Below, piece after piece: positions 7,822 through 14,720 of a stretch of DNA of 20,589 nt. The notes beneath the pieces are model-generated. The model did not search any database and was not told the origin of the DNA. It was given only the letters and a program-made list of their open reading frames with translations. Where the stretch lies: positions 1-20,589 of the forward strand of contig JAWLGN010000071.1 in the NCBI GenBank assembly GCA_041685075.1. The letters run 5' to 3'. Position numbers and translations under genes: made by a program. The stretch is from JAMCRM01 sp041685075. GTDB taxonomy: Bacteria > Acidobacteriota > Terriglobia > Bryobacterales > Bryobacteraceae. Position 1 is the first letter of the stretch. Each line of letters begins with the position of its first letter.

Positions 7822-9072
7822 ATGGGGGATATCCAAGAACAGCTCGCTATACTTCGCCGCCGGATCGCACGCATCGACCGTAAGTGGGCGGAAAAACCGC
7901 CCGCGCCTCCACCGCCGCGCGATGAACGCCCCGCGCGCCATCACATCGAAGAAGTCATGTCCGGCGAGGTGGTAAAGACCGCTCACGGCGAGCACTTCGA
8001 AACCGAACGCCTGTGGGAGCGCCACCGGCGCCACGGCAGCGTGGACATATCCAGCCTGGCGGAGTTGCCGCGCGACCTGCTCGACGCGCTTTCCGGCGGA
8101 GCCATCCCCTCCTGCGAACCGGCCAGGTGGTGCTTTCTCGATACCGAGACCACGGGGCTTGCCGGCGGCACCGGCACCTATGCGTTTTTGATCGGGGTGG
8201 GAAGCATCGAGCCGGAAGGCTTCCGGCTGCGCCAGTTCTTCATGCGCGACTACGGGGAGGAAGCTTCCCTGCTCTCGGCGCTCTCGACCTATCTCGAGCG
8301 CTTCGAGGTGCTCATTACCTATAACGGCAAGACCTACGACCAGCCGCTACTGGAGACGCGCTTCCGCATGTCGCGCGCGCGCCATCCCTTCGACCGCCTG
8401 GAGCATCTCGACCTGCTGTTCGGCGCGCGCAGGCTATGGAAGCTGCGGCTGGAAAGCTGCCGGCTGGTGGACCTGGAGCACCAGATCCTGGGGGTGGAGC
8501 GGGAAGGCGACCTGCCCGGCGAGATGATCCCCTACTGCTACTTCGAGTACCTGCGCTCGCGCCGGGCGGTGCGGCTGGTGCCCATCTTTCACCACAACGC
8601 CATCGATATCCTGTCGCTGGCGTGTCTTGCGGCCATCGTGCCGTGCGCCTTCCGCGCGCCGGAAGAAGTGGTGATCCGGCACGGCGCGGACCTGATTGGC
8701 CTGGCGCGCTGGACCCTCCAGACCGGGCGGCGCGAAGAGGCGCTCAGGCTGTTTCGCCGCGCGGTGGACCTGGGGCTGCCCGACGACCTGCTGTTCCGCA
8801 CCCTGTTCGACATCGCCGCGCTCGAGAAGCGGCTGGACAACGGGCACGCGGCGCTAGCCGTGTGGGCGGACCTGGCGGCCTGCCGCAACCCTTACCGCGT
8901 GCGCGCCCTCGAGGAGTTGGCCAAGCACTACGAGCACCGCGAGCGCAACTGGGCCATGGCGCTCGAGTGGACCCGCCAGGCCCTGGAACTGGAGGACACC
9001 CCCGCACTGCGCCGCCGCGAAGCCCGCCTGCGCAAGCGCCTCTCCTCCCCGCGCCTGTGGGGCGGCGCTTAG
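7822..9072 (+). CDS. YprB-like ribonuclease H-fold 3'-5' exonuclease-domain protein with helical repeats
   Basis: Soluble protein of 416 residues. A basic N-terminal helix and Pro-rich linker (1-40) precede a DnaQ-like DEDD exonuclease domain at about 100-275. The metal-binding motifs are visible: Exo I FLDTETTGLAGG with Asp107 and Glu109, Exo II TYNGKTYDQPLL with Asn168 and Asp173, Asp197 in HLDLLF, and Exo III HHNAIDILSL with His258 and Asp262. This arrangement matches the RNase_H_2/YprB family, whose biological role is poorly known. The C-terminal 285-410 is helical and TPR-like (TGRREEALRLFRRAVDLGLP), which suggests a partner-binding scaffold. The ATG at 7822 follows a well-placed promoter. 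No partner helicase gene of the kind sometimes found beside this family is visible. Nucleic-acid substrate and polarity are inferred from the fold. Confidence 0.82.
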   Translation: MGDIQEQLAILRRRIARIDRKWAEKPPAPPPPRDERPARHHIEEVMSGEVVKTAHGEHFETERLWERHRRHGSVDISSLAELPRDLLDALSGGAIPSCEPARWCFLDTETTGLAGGTGTYAFLIGVGSIEPEGFRLRQFFMRDYGEEASLLSALSTYLERFEVLITYNGKTYDQPLLETRFRMSRARHPFDRLEHLDLLFGARRLWKLRLESCRLVDLEHQILGVEREGDLPGEMIPYCYFEYLRSRRAVRLVPIFHHNAIDILSLACLAAIVPCAFRAPEEVVIRHGADLIGLARWTLQTGRREEALRLFRRAVDLGLPDDLLFRTLFDIAALEKRLDNGHAALAVWADLAACRNPYRVRALEELAKHYEHRERNWAMALEWTRQALELEDTPALRRREARLRKRLSSPRLWGGA

Positions 9073-9144
9073 GCCGCGGCCGGCGCCCGCTATCATGGAA
9101 AATTGGAGACAGGGCCGCCAGCGGCCGCTCACACGCGGGAAGCG

Positions 9145-9864
9145 ATGCACGACACCCCGTTGCTTGTCGTCGACGACGACGCCGAGATGACCGAGATGTT
9201 GAGCGAGTACCTCGAAGCCGAGGGCTTCTCCGTGGACGTGCGGCACGATGGCGAGTCCGGGTTGAAACGGGCCCTCCAGGGCAACTGCCTGCTTGTCGTC
9301 CTGGATGTGATGCTGCCGCGGCTGAACGGTTTTGAAGTCCTGCGGCGGCTCCGCGCGGCCTCCCAGGTTCCGGTGCTGATGCTGACAGCCCGCGGCGACT
9401 CGGTGGACCGCGTGGTGGGCCTACAGGGCGGCGCCGACGACTACCTGCCCAAGCCCTTCGACCCGCAGGAACTCGTGGCGCGGATCAGGGCCATCCTGCG
9501 GCGCACGGCGCCTTCCGCGTTGCGCTCCGAGGAGGCCGGAGATGTTTACACCCTGGGCGATGTCGTTCTGGACACGCGCGCGCGCAGCGTGCGCCGCGGC
9601 GGCGAGTACGTGGAGCTGACCGCCGCGGAGTTCGCGCTGCTCCGCACCTTTCTCCGTTCGGCGGGCCGCGTGATCAGCCGCGAGGAACTGTTCCGCGATG
9701 TGCTCGAACGCGAGTTCACCGTCTTCGACCGCAGCATCGACAACCACGTCAGCAGCCTCCGGAAAAAGCTGGGACCTACGCCGGAAGGCCGGGAGCGGAT
9801 CCGCGCTGTTCGCAACGCGGGTTACGTCTATCCCACGCCGGAATCGCAGTCGCGGAGCGCATGA
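9145..9864 (+). CDS. OmpR/CpxR-type response regulator
   Basis: Cytoplasmic DNA-binding regulator of 239 residues. The receiver domain (about 4-118) has the acidic triad Asp10-Asp12, phospho-acceptor Asp54 in VVLDVMLPRLNGFEVLRRL, Thr81 in LMLTARG and Lys103 in DDYLPKPF, so phosphorylation should work. A winged-helix trans_reg_C domain (about 135-230) follows, with ELTAAEFALLRTFLRSAGR and the recognition-helix region RSIDNHVSSLRKKLGP. The sequence LPRLNGFEVLRRLR resembles CpxR. I chose the ATG at 9145 because GGGAAG lies just upstream and the receiver strand starts immediately; an in-frame TTG at 9103 is less likely. The gene overlaps the kinase by four bases (ATGA). It probably controls this cluster and perhaps itself. 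A TATCAT at 9091-9096 is a possible -10. Confidence 0.93.
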   Translation: MHDTPLLVVDDDAEMTEMLSEYLEAEGFSVDVRHDGESGLKRALQGNCLLVVLDVMLPRLNGFEVLRRLRAASQVPVLMLTARGDSVDRVVGLQGGADDYLPKPFDPQELVARIRAILRRTAPSALRSEEAGDVYTLGDVVLDTRARSVRRGGEYVELTAAEFALLRTFLRSAGRVISREELFRDVLEREFTVFDRSIDNHVSSLRKKLGPTPEGRERIRAVRNAGYVYPTPESQSRSA

Positions 9865-11237
9865 AGAGCCTCTTTCTCAAGATGTTCCTGTGGTTCTGCG
9901 GCGCCATGGTCGCCACCGTGGCGATTACCATCGGGGGGCTGTTGCTGGAATCCCCCGGGGTGCTCGCCACCGGATGGCGCGACCTGGGCAGCGGCGCCGT
10001 CGTCGCGATAGGGCGCACTTCGGTGGAAAGCTATGAACGCGGCGGAGAGGAGGAACTGGCGCGGTACTTTCGCCTGCTGGCGCGCGATGTGGGGCTGAGG
10101 GCGGTCCTGCTGGACGCGCGCGGCGAAGTAGGCCGCCTGGGCATGTCGCCGCCGCCCGGCTTCCTGGCCGAACTGCGCTCCCGTCCCGAAGGCGAGCTGA
10201 TGATCGCGCGGCAGGGGATCGCCGGCGTGCGGCTGCGGGGAACCCGGGGCGCGCCGTATCTCTTCGCCGCGGCACTTCCCGCCCGGGAGAAGACCACCTG
10301 GGCCCGCGCTTTCATCGGCCTGGTACTCCTGGCCGGCGGCGTCTTCTGCTACCTGCTGGCCCGGCACATCAGTGCGCCGCTGGTGCGGCTGCGCGCCATG
10401 ACCGCGCAGTTGTCCCGCGGCGAACTGAATGTTCGGATCAACTCTCCGAAGCTGTTGCGGCGCGGCGACGAGATCGGCGGTCTCAGCCGGGACTTCAACC
10501 GCATGGCGTCCCGCATCGAAACGCTCGTGACGGCGCAGCAGCGGCTCATGGCGGACATCTCGCACGAGTTGCGCTCGCCCATTACGCGCCTGGGCCTGGC
10601 GCTGGGACTGCTGCGCCGCCGCCAGGATGCCGGCGCGCTCGCCCGCATGCAACGCGACATCGAGCGGCTGAACACCCTCATCGGGCAACTGCTGACGCTT
10701 TCCCGCCTGGAGTGCCTCGCGCAGCCGCCGCCCATGGAGGTCTTCGACCTGCGCGCGCTCTTGAACGAAATCGCCTCGGATGCCGGCTTCGAGGCTGCCG
10801 GCAGCGACCGCGGCGTCGAGTTCGCCGGCGGTGCGCCCTGTCCGGTGCGCGGCGCCCGCGACCTCATCGCCAGCGCCATCGAGAATGTGGTCCGCAACGC
10901 CGTCAGATACACCGCGCCCAAGACCCAGGTCATGCTTCGGCTGGAGCGGCGCGGCGACGCCGCCCAGGTGATCGTCGAAGACGAAGGTCCGGGCGTTCCC
11001 GAAAACGAGCTGACCCATATCTTCGAGCCCTTCTACCGCGTGAGCGAAGCCCGGGAGCGGAACACGGGAGGCTCCGGGCTGGGGCTCGCCATCACCCAGC
11101 AGGTGGTCAGCCTGCACGGCGGTTCCGTATCGGCCGCGAACCGCCCCTCGGGCGGCCTCGAAGTGCGCATCACGCTTCCTGCAGATCCTGATCCTTCTTT
11201 GCAAAACCCGACAAAACCCGCGTCCTTCCGCCCGTAG
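9861..11237 (+). CDS. CpxA-like sensor histidine kinase
   Basis: Inner-membrane sensor of 458 residues, nearly the length of CpxA. The first helix spans about 7-29, a periplasmic sensing region about 30-148, the second helix about 149-170, and HAMP about 171-225. The HisKA motif LMADISHELRSPITRLGLAL has the phospho-acceptor His235. The ATPase domain is complete: N-box ENVVRNAVRY with Asn346, G1 DEGPGVP at 374-380, F-box IFEPFYR and G2 GGSGLGLA at 403-410. The start overlaps the regulator's stop, so the pair is a cognate two-component system. The small periplasmic domain and a downstream LTxxQ protein resemble the Cpx envelope-stress arrangement, but the signal is unknown. The final residues are encoded by a short direct repeat (CAAAACCCG at 11202-11210 and 11212-11220). 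Confidence 0.93.
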   Translation: MKSLFLKMFLWFCGAMVATVAITIGGLLLESPGVLATGWRDLGSGAVVAIGRTSVESYERGGEEELARYFRLLARDVGLRAVLLDARGEVGRLGMSPPPGFLAELRSRPEGELMIARQGIAGVRLRGTRGAPYLFAAALPAREKTTWARAFIGLVLLAGGVFCYLLARHISAPLVRLRAMTAQLSRGELNVRINSPKLLRRGDEIGGLSRDFNRMASRIETLVTAQQRLMADISHELRSPITRLGLALGLLRRRQDAGALARMQRDIERLNTLIGQLLTLSRLECLAQPPPMEVFDLRALLNEIASDAGFEAAGSDRGVEFAGGAPCPVRGARDLIASAIENVVRNAVRYTAPKTQVMLRLERRGDAAQVIVEDEGPGVPENELTHIFEPFYRVSEARERNTGGSGLGLAITQQVVSLHGGSVSAANRPSGGLEVRITLPADPDPSLQNPTKPASFRP

Positions 11238-11247
11238 ATTGAGGGTA

Positions 11248-11279
11248 GGAGCACGGCGGCAAGCGGTTGTCGCGGCTCC
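11248..11279 (+). promoter_or_regulatory. Predicted RNA hairpin just upstream of the hydrolase ribosome-binding site
   Basis: GGAGC (11248-11252) pairs with GCTCC (11275-11279), and GCGGCAA (11256-11262) pairs with TTGTCGC (11267-11273) including one G-U pair. The loop is GCGG, with a small internal loop of ACG opposite G. It fills most of the 53-base gap between the kinase stop and the hydrolase start and ends just before the Shine-Dalgarno. It has no following T-run, so it is not a classic terminator. It could tune translation, attenuate, or protect a processed end. This is structure prediction by eye. Confidence 0.5.
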
Positions 11280-11288
11280 GGAGGGAGG
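11280..11288 (+). promoter_or_regulatory. Very strong Shine-Dalgarno for the hydrolase gene
   Basis: GGAGGGAGG ends two bases before the ATG at 11291; the inner GGAGG is at a usable distance. It decides the start over an in-frame TTG at 11267 that lies inside the hairpin and would place extra charged residues before the signal peptide. Confidence 0.65.
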
Positions 11289-11290
11289 TT

Positions 11291-12958
11291 ATGGGAAAAC
11301 TGGCAATATCGTTCTTGCTCGCGGCCGCGGCGGCGTATGCCCAGGAGTACGATTTCACCTTGCTCGACCGTTACCTGGCGCGGGCCGCGCGCGAGGTTCC
11401 GGGCGGGTTTGAAGTCGCCATCGCGCAGAACGGCAAGGAGATCTACTGGAAGCAGTTCGGCCCCTGGCGGAAGAACAAGCAGGCGAAGATCGCCTCGGCG
11501 ACCAAGTGGCTTTCCGGCGCCGTTATCATGTCGCTCGTCGACGACGGCATTCTGTCGCTCGACGATCGCGCCAGCCGGTACCTGCCGTACATGACCGGCG
11601 AGAAGGCCGGGATCACCCTGCGGCAGCTCATGGCGCACACCGCGGGTTTTCCCGGGGAGTTTCCGCTCGCGCATCCCTGCCTGGCCGATAGCTCCACCAC
11701 CCTGGACCACTGCGCGCAGGCGCTGGCAGGGGTGCCGTTGCAGGCGCCTCCGGGCACCGCGTTCATCTATGCCGGGGCGGACATGCAGATTGCCGGCCGC
11801 ATGGCCGAAGTGGCCTCGGGCAAGGACTGGAACACGCTGTTTCGCGAGCGTATCGCCGGGCCGCTCGGCATGACCGAGACCGATTACGAGTACAACGGAC
11901 CGACCCAAAATCCGCGCATCTCCGGCGGCGCGCGTTCCACCGTGAGCGACTACATGAAGTTTCTCACGATGCTACGCCAGCGCGGCATCTACAACGGCCG
12001 CCGCATGCTTTCCACGCGCGCGATCGATGTCATGCTCACGGACCAGACGGGCGGCGTACCGATACTGGAATCACCCTACCAGCGCCTGGGCGTGGCGGGA
12101 GCCCGTTACGGCATCGGCAACTGGGTGGAAAACCCGGATTCGCGCGGCCGCTCGATGGAAAACAGCAGCATAGGGATGGCCGGATGGACGCCCCTCATCG
12201 ACGCCGGCCACAACCTGCAGGTAGTGGTCGGCATGCAGAGTGTGCTGCGGCCGTTTCACCCTTTCTACCTGGGATTGAAGGAAGTGCTGAGAACCATGAT
12301 TCCGGAAGCGGGCCTGACGCCGCTGGGAATCATGAACGCGGCCAGCTACGAGGCCGGTCCCGTCGCGCCGTTTGAACTGGTGGCGTTGTTCGGTAGAGAT
12401 CTCGGTCCCGAGGAGGCTATCTCGGGCCCGGGAAGCGATTCTCTCGGGGGCACGCGCGTTACCTTCGACGGCGAGCCGGCGCCGCTGCTCTACGCCAGCG
12501 CGCGGCAGGTGATCGCCATGGTGCCGGCCGCCGTCGCGGGCAAGTCCGCCGCGCGAGTGGAAGTCCGATACAACGGCGCGGCGTCGCCGGCGGTGCTGGT
12601 CCCGGTGGCGGAGACATGGCCGGGGCTGTTCGCGGCGGACGCGACGGGGATGGGGCAGGCCGTGGCCGTAAACCAGGACGGCAGCTTGAACGGCGCCGCC
12701 AACCCTGCGCCGCGCGGCTCCACGGTGCAACTGTTCGCCACCGGCCTTTGCGGCGCAGGCCCCGTGCCGGTCTCCGTGTGGATGGGCGGCGTCCGCGCAC
12801 CGGCCGGCTTCTGCGGGCCGGCGCCAGGCATGCCCGAGGCCGTGGTCCAGATTACCGCCGCCGTTCCTGAGGAAACCGAGCCGGGCGACGCCGTGCCGGT
12901 ATCGGTGGAGGCAGAAGACAACGAGAGTCCCCCCGTCGTTACCGTTTCGATTCGTTAA
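11291..12958 (+). CDS. Secreted class C beta-lactamase-family serine hydrolase with Solibacter-type C-terminal domain
   Basis: Exported protein of 555 residues. A signal peptide (MGKLAISFLLAAAAAYA, cleavage near 17-18) precedes a class C beta-lactamase/esterase fold at about 20-340. The nucleophile motif is Ser69-Ala-Thr-Lys72 (KIASATKWL), followed by DDRASRYLP and the family landmark LRQLMAHTAGFPGE. The second motif keeps Tyr160 but reads Tyr-Ala-Gly, not Tyr-x-Asn, as in many esterase or peptidase relatives, so antibiotic hydrolysis is not the default call. From about residue 343 (TPLGIMNAASYEAGPVAP) a beta-rich domain of about 210 residues runs to the end, resembling the acidobacterial TIGR03437 domain. 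It is likely periplasmic or extracellular, acting on esters, D-amino peptides or peptidoglycan fragments (inference). It follows the sensor kinase gene in the same direction. Confidence 0.85.
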   Translation: MGKLAISFLLAAAAAYAQEYDFTLLDRYLARAAREVPGGFEVAIAQNGKEIYWKQFGPWRKNKQAKIASATKWLSGAVIMSLVDDGILSLDDRASRYLPYMTGEKAGITLRQLMAHTAGFPGEFPLAHPCLADSSTTLDHCAQALAGVPLQAPPGTAFIYAGADMQIAGRMAEVASGKDWNTLFRERIAGPLGMTETDYEYNGPTQNPRISGGARSTVSDYMKFLTMLRQRGIYNGRRMLSTRAIDVMLTDQTGGVPILESPYQRLGVAGARYGIGNWVENPDSRGRSMENSSIGMAGWTPLIDAGHNLQVVVGMQSVLRPFHPFYLGLKEVLRTMIPEAGLTPLGIMNAASYEAGPVAPFELVALFGRDLGPEEAISGPGSDSLGGTRVTFDGEPAPLLYASARQVIAMVPAAVAGKSAARVEVRYNGAASPAVLVPVAETWPGLFAADATGMGQAVAVNQDGSLNGAANPAPRGSTVQLFATGLCGAGPVPVSVWMGGVRAPAGFCGPAPGMPEAVVQITAAVPEETEPGDAVPVSVEAEDNESPPVVTVSIR

Positions 12959-12970
12959 AAGGAGAGAGCT

Positions 12971-13360
12971 ATGCCTTACAAAGCCATTGTTGCATTCATC
13001 GGGATTCTCTCGGCTCCAGCGGCGCTGTCGCCCGCCGAAGCGCCCGATCAGCCGGCGCGCGAGCAGGCGCAGGAGCGGCTCCAGCAACTCCGGGAACGCC
13101 TCCAGTTGACGCCCGAACAGGTAGAGCAGCTACGGCCGGTGTTTCAGGAACAGATCCGGAAGCTGCAGGCGGTACGCGATAAATACAGCGGGCAGCAGAG
13201 CCGCCGGTCGCGGATGCGCATGGCCCGCGAACTCCGCGATGTACGGGAGGCTACCGACGAGCGCCTGAGAAAGATTCTCTCGAAGGAGCAGATGGACGAG
13301 CTGAAGAAGATCCGGGAAGAGGCGCGGCAGCAGTTCCGCGAGAAACGAGGCCGGCGATGA
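12971..13360 (+). CDS. Periplasmic Spy/CpxP-like LTxxQ protein
   Basis: Small exported helical protein of 129 residues with a signal peptide (about 1-23, ending SPAEA). The mature part is highly charged and almost wholly helical. Two LTxxQ-type motifs, LTPEQ at 46-50 and LSKEQ at 103-107, sit in matching helices, as in the Spy/CpxP/LTXXQ family. In enterobacteria Spy is a periplasmic chaperone and CpxP restrains CpxA. GGAGAG at 12961-12966 supports the ATG at 12971. The stop overlaps the propeller gene start (ATGA at 13357-13360). Its place behind a CpxRA-like pair suggests feedback on the sensor or envelope protection, which is inference. Acidobacteria have many LTxxQ proteins, so chance proximity is possible. 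Confidence 0.8.
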   Translation: MPYKAIVAFIGILSAPAALSPAEAPDQPAREQAQERLQQLRERLQLTPEQVEQLRPVFQEQIRKLQAVRDKYSGQQSRRSRMRMARELRDVREATDERLRKILSKEQMDELKKIREEARQQFREKRGRR

Positions 13361-14700
13361 GCGGCGCGCTGCTTTTCCTGCTCGCCGCCGGTTTCATAGC
13401 CGGGCAGGTCGGCGATCGTGCGCGCGGCGGCGCAAGCGGCAGGGTCGTTCCGGCGGCCCAGGGCTGCGCGATGGCACACTGCGATGCGGCCATGTCGGAC
13501 CAGATCCGGATGCGCGCGCCGTCGTCAGCGGCGCCGGCCTGGTGGGACCTCTCGGCCGCCAGCAAAGACACGGGGCTCGGCTGCTCGTCGAACGGCGCCA
13601 TTGCGGTGTGCTCCCTGGGTGGCGCTTCCGGATCCTACCTGAGGGCCTACGGGCCCTCAGGTAACCTGCTCTGGCACTCCCGCGGAGCGCTGAATTCGTG
13701 GGCCTGGACCTCCGCGCCGATGGTGGATGCGCACGGCGGCGTAATCGCAGCCGACGACCAGGCGTTGGTCCGGTTCGCCCCCGGCGGGAGCGTGATCTGG
13801 CGTTCGCCCACACCCGGCGGGCGGCCCATCAGTCCCACCATGACCGCCAACGGCGCCATCGTTCTGGCGACCATGGGCGGGCCCGTCTCCGCCTTCGACG
13901 CGCGCACGGGCAGACTCCTTGGGGTGCTCGACCTGCGGGATACCCTGGCGGGACTGCCGGGCCGCTTCGAGACCAGGAATACCCCGGGCGTGAGGGAGAA
14001 CCGCGTGTACGTCTCCACGGAATTCAAGCTGGAAGACGGCCGCGCCGATCCGCATCATCACGCCAGGCTGTACGCAATCGATGTCGATCTCCACGGACCG
14101 CCGGGCGAGCGCCTGCGGGTGGCCTGGCACTACGAGTTCGGCGCGCGCAGCGGCGCCAGCCCGCTGGTGGCTGGAGACCTGGTCGTTTTCGACGGCGACC
14201 GGCCGGCGCCGGACACCTCCAGGGCGCCGCGCTTCTTCGCGCTACGCGACCACGGCGCGGGAGCGACCCTGGTGTGGCAGTACGAGCTGGGCGGGCCGGG
14301 CGCGGCATCGGCCGCACAGGATCCCCGCGGGGGCTTCTGGGTCTTCGCGCTGGGCGACACCAGGCTGGTACGGCTGGACGAAGCCGCCGGCACGGTGCTC
14401 CAGAACATCGATCTCGGGCGGCTGGCGGACGGGACGGGAGCGCGCCCCTGGTCGGCTATGAACATCGCGGAGGGGCCGGAGGGCCAGCCGGTTCTCCTGG
14501 TGTCGGGGAGGACGCGGCAGGCGCCCTACGTCGTCGCGGTGGACCTGGTCGGCGAGACGGCTCTGTGGACGCACCGAATCTCCGATGACGTCTACGGCGA
14601 TATCCCGCGAGGACAATGGCCGATTCTCGCTGCTCCGGACGGCCGCCGCGTGCTGGTTTTTACCACCAGGAACGGAGTGCGGGCGCTGGCGGGCCGGTAA
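13357..14700 (+). CDS. Secreted PQQ-type beta-propeller protein
   Basis: Exported protein of 447 residues. A short hydrophobic leader (about 2-17) is followed by a low-complexity linker with CAMAHC (not a CxxCH haem site) and then repeated beta-propeller blades. The blades show the PQQ_2/WD-like pattern in which a strand ends in Gly-x-x-x-Trp, as in GNLLWHSRGALNSW, GSVIWRSPTPGG, TGRLLGVLDL, ATLVWQYELGG and GETALWTHRISDD. Such propellers act as binding scaffolds (BamB, for example, in outer-membrane assembly) or as quinoprotein dehydrogenases. I do not see clear PQQ/metal active-site residues, so a scaffold or sensor is more likely. Translation is coupled to the LTxxQ gene by a four-base overlap, making it the last gene of the cluster. 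A 28-base perfect hairpin lies within codons 94-102. Confidence 0.72.
   Translation: MSGALLFLLAAGFIAGQVGDRARGGASGRVVPAAQGCAMAHCDAAMSDQIRMRAPSSAAPAWWDLSAASKDTGLGCSSNGAIAVCSLGGASGSYLRAYGPSGNLLWHSRGALNSWAWTSAPMVDAHGGVIAADDQALVRFAPGGSVIWRSPTPGGRPISPTMTANGAIVLATMGGPVSAFDARTGRLLGVLDLRDTLAGLPGRFETRNTPGVRENRVYVSTEFKLEDGRADPHHHARLYAIDVDLHGPPGERLRVAWHYEFGARSGASPLVAGDLVVFDGDRPAPDTSRAPRFFALRDHGAGATLVWQYELGGPGAASAAQDPRGGFWVFALGDTRLVRLDEAAGTVLQNIDLGRLADGTGARPWSAMNIAEGPEGQPVLLVSGRTRQAPYVVAVDLVGETALWTHRISDDVYGDIPRGQWPILAAPDGRRVLVFTTRNGVRALAGR
13636..13663 (+). repeat. Perfect 12-bp inverted repeat with TACG tetraloop
   Basis: TACCTGAGGGCC (13636-13647) and GGCCCTCAGGTA (13652-13663) are exact reverse complements separated by TACG. 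In RNA the loop is C(UACG)G, a member of the exceptionally stable UNCG tetraloop class. It lies inside the beta-propeller coding sequence, in frame and without a T-run, about 280 bases after the start codon. Confidence 0.85.
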
Positions 14701-14720
14701 CCGGGCCGCCAGCCGCGCCC

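Noticed and set aside
9113..9126. GGCCG-CCAG-CGGCC hairpin upstream of the response regulator
   Set aside because: Five G/C pairs are expected by chance in such GC-rich DNA, and there is no other sign of a regulatory RNA.
9828..11204. A 458-residue open frame antisense to the sensor kinase
   Set aside because: It is a composition artefact opposite a kinase with complete H, N, G1, F and G2 boxes.
13492..13515. Pair of cysteines near the N-terminus of the PQQ-type propeller as a haem site
   Set aside because: The spacing is CAMAHC, not CxxCH, and no Met or His ligand pattern supports cytochrome c.
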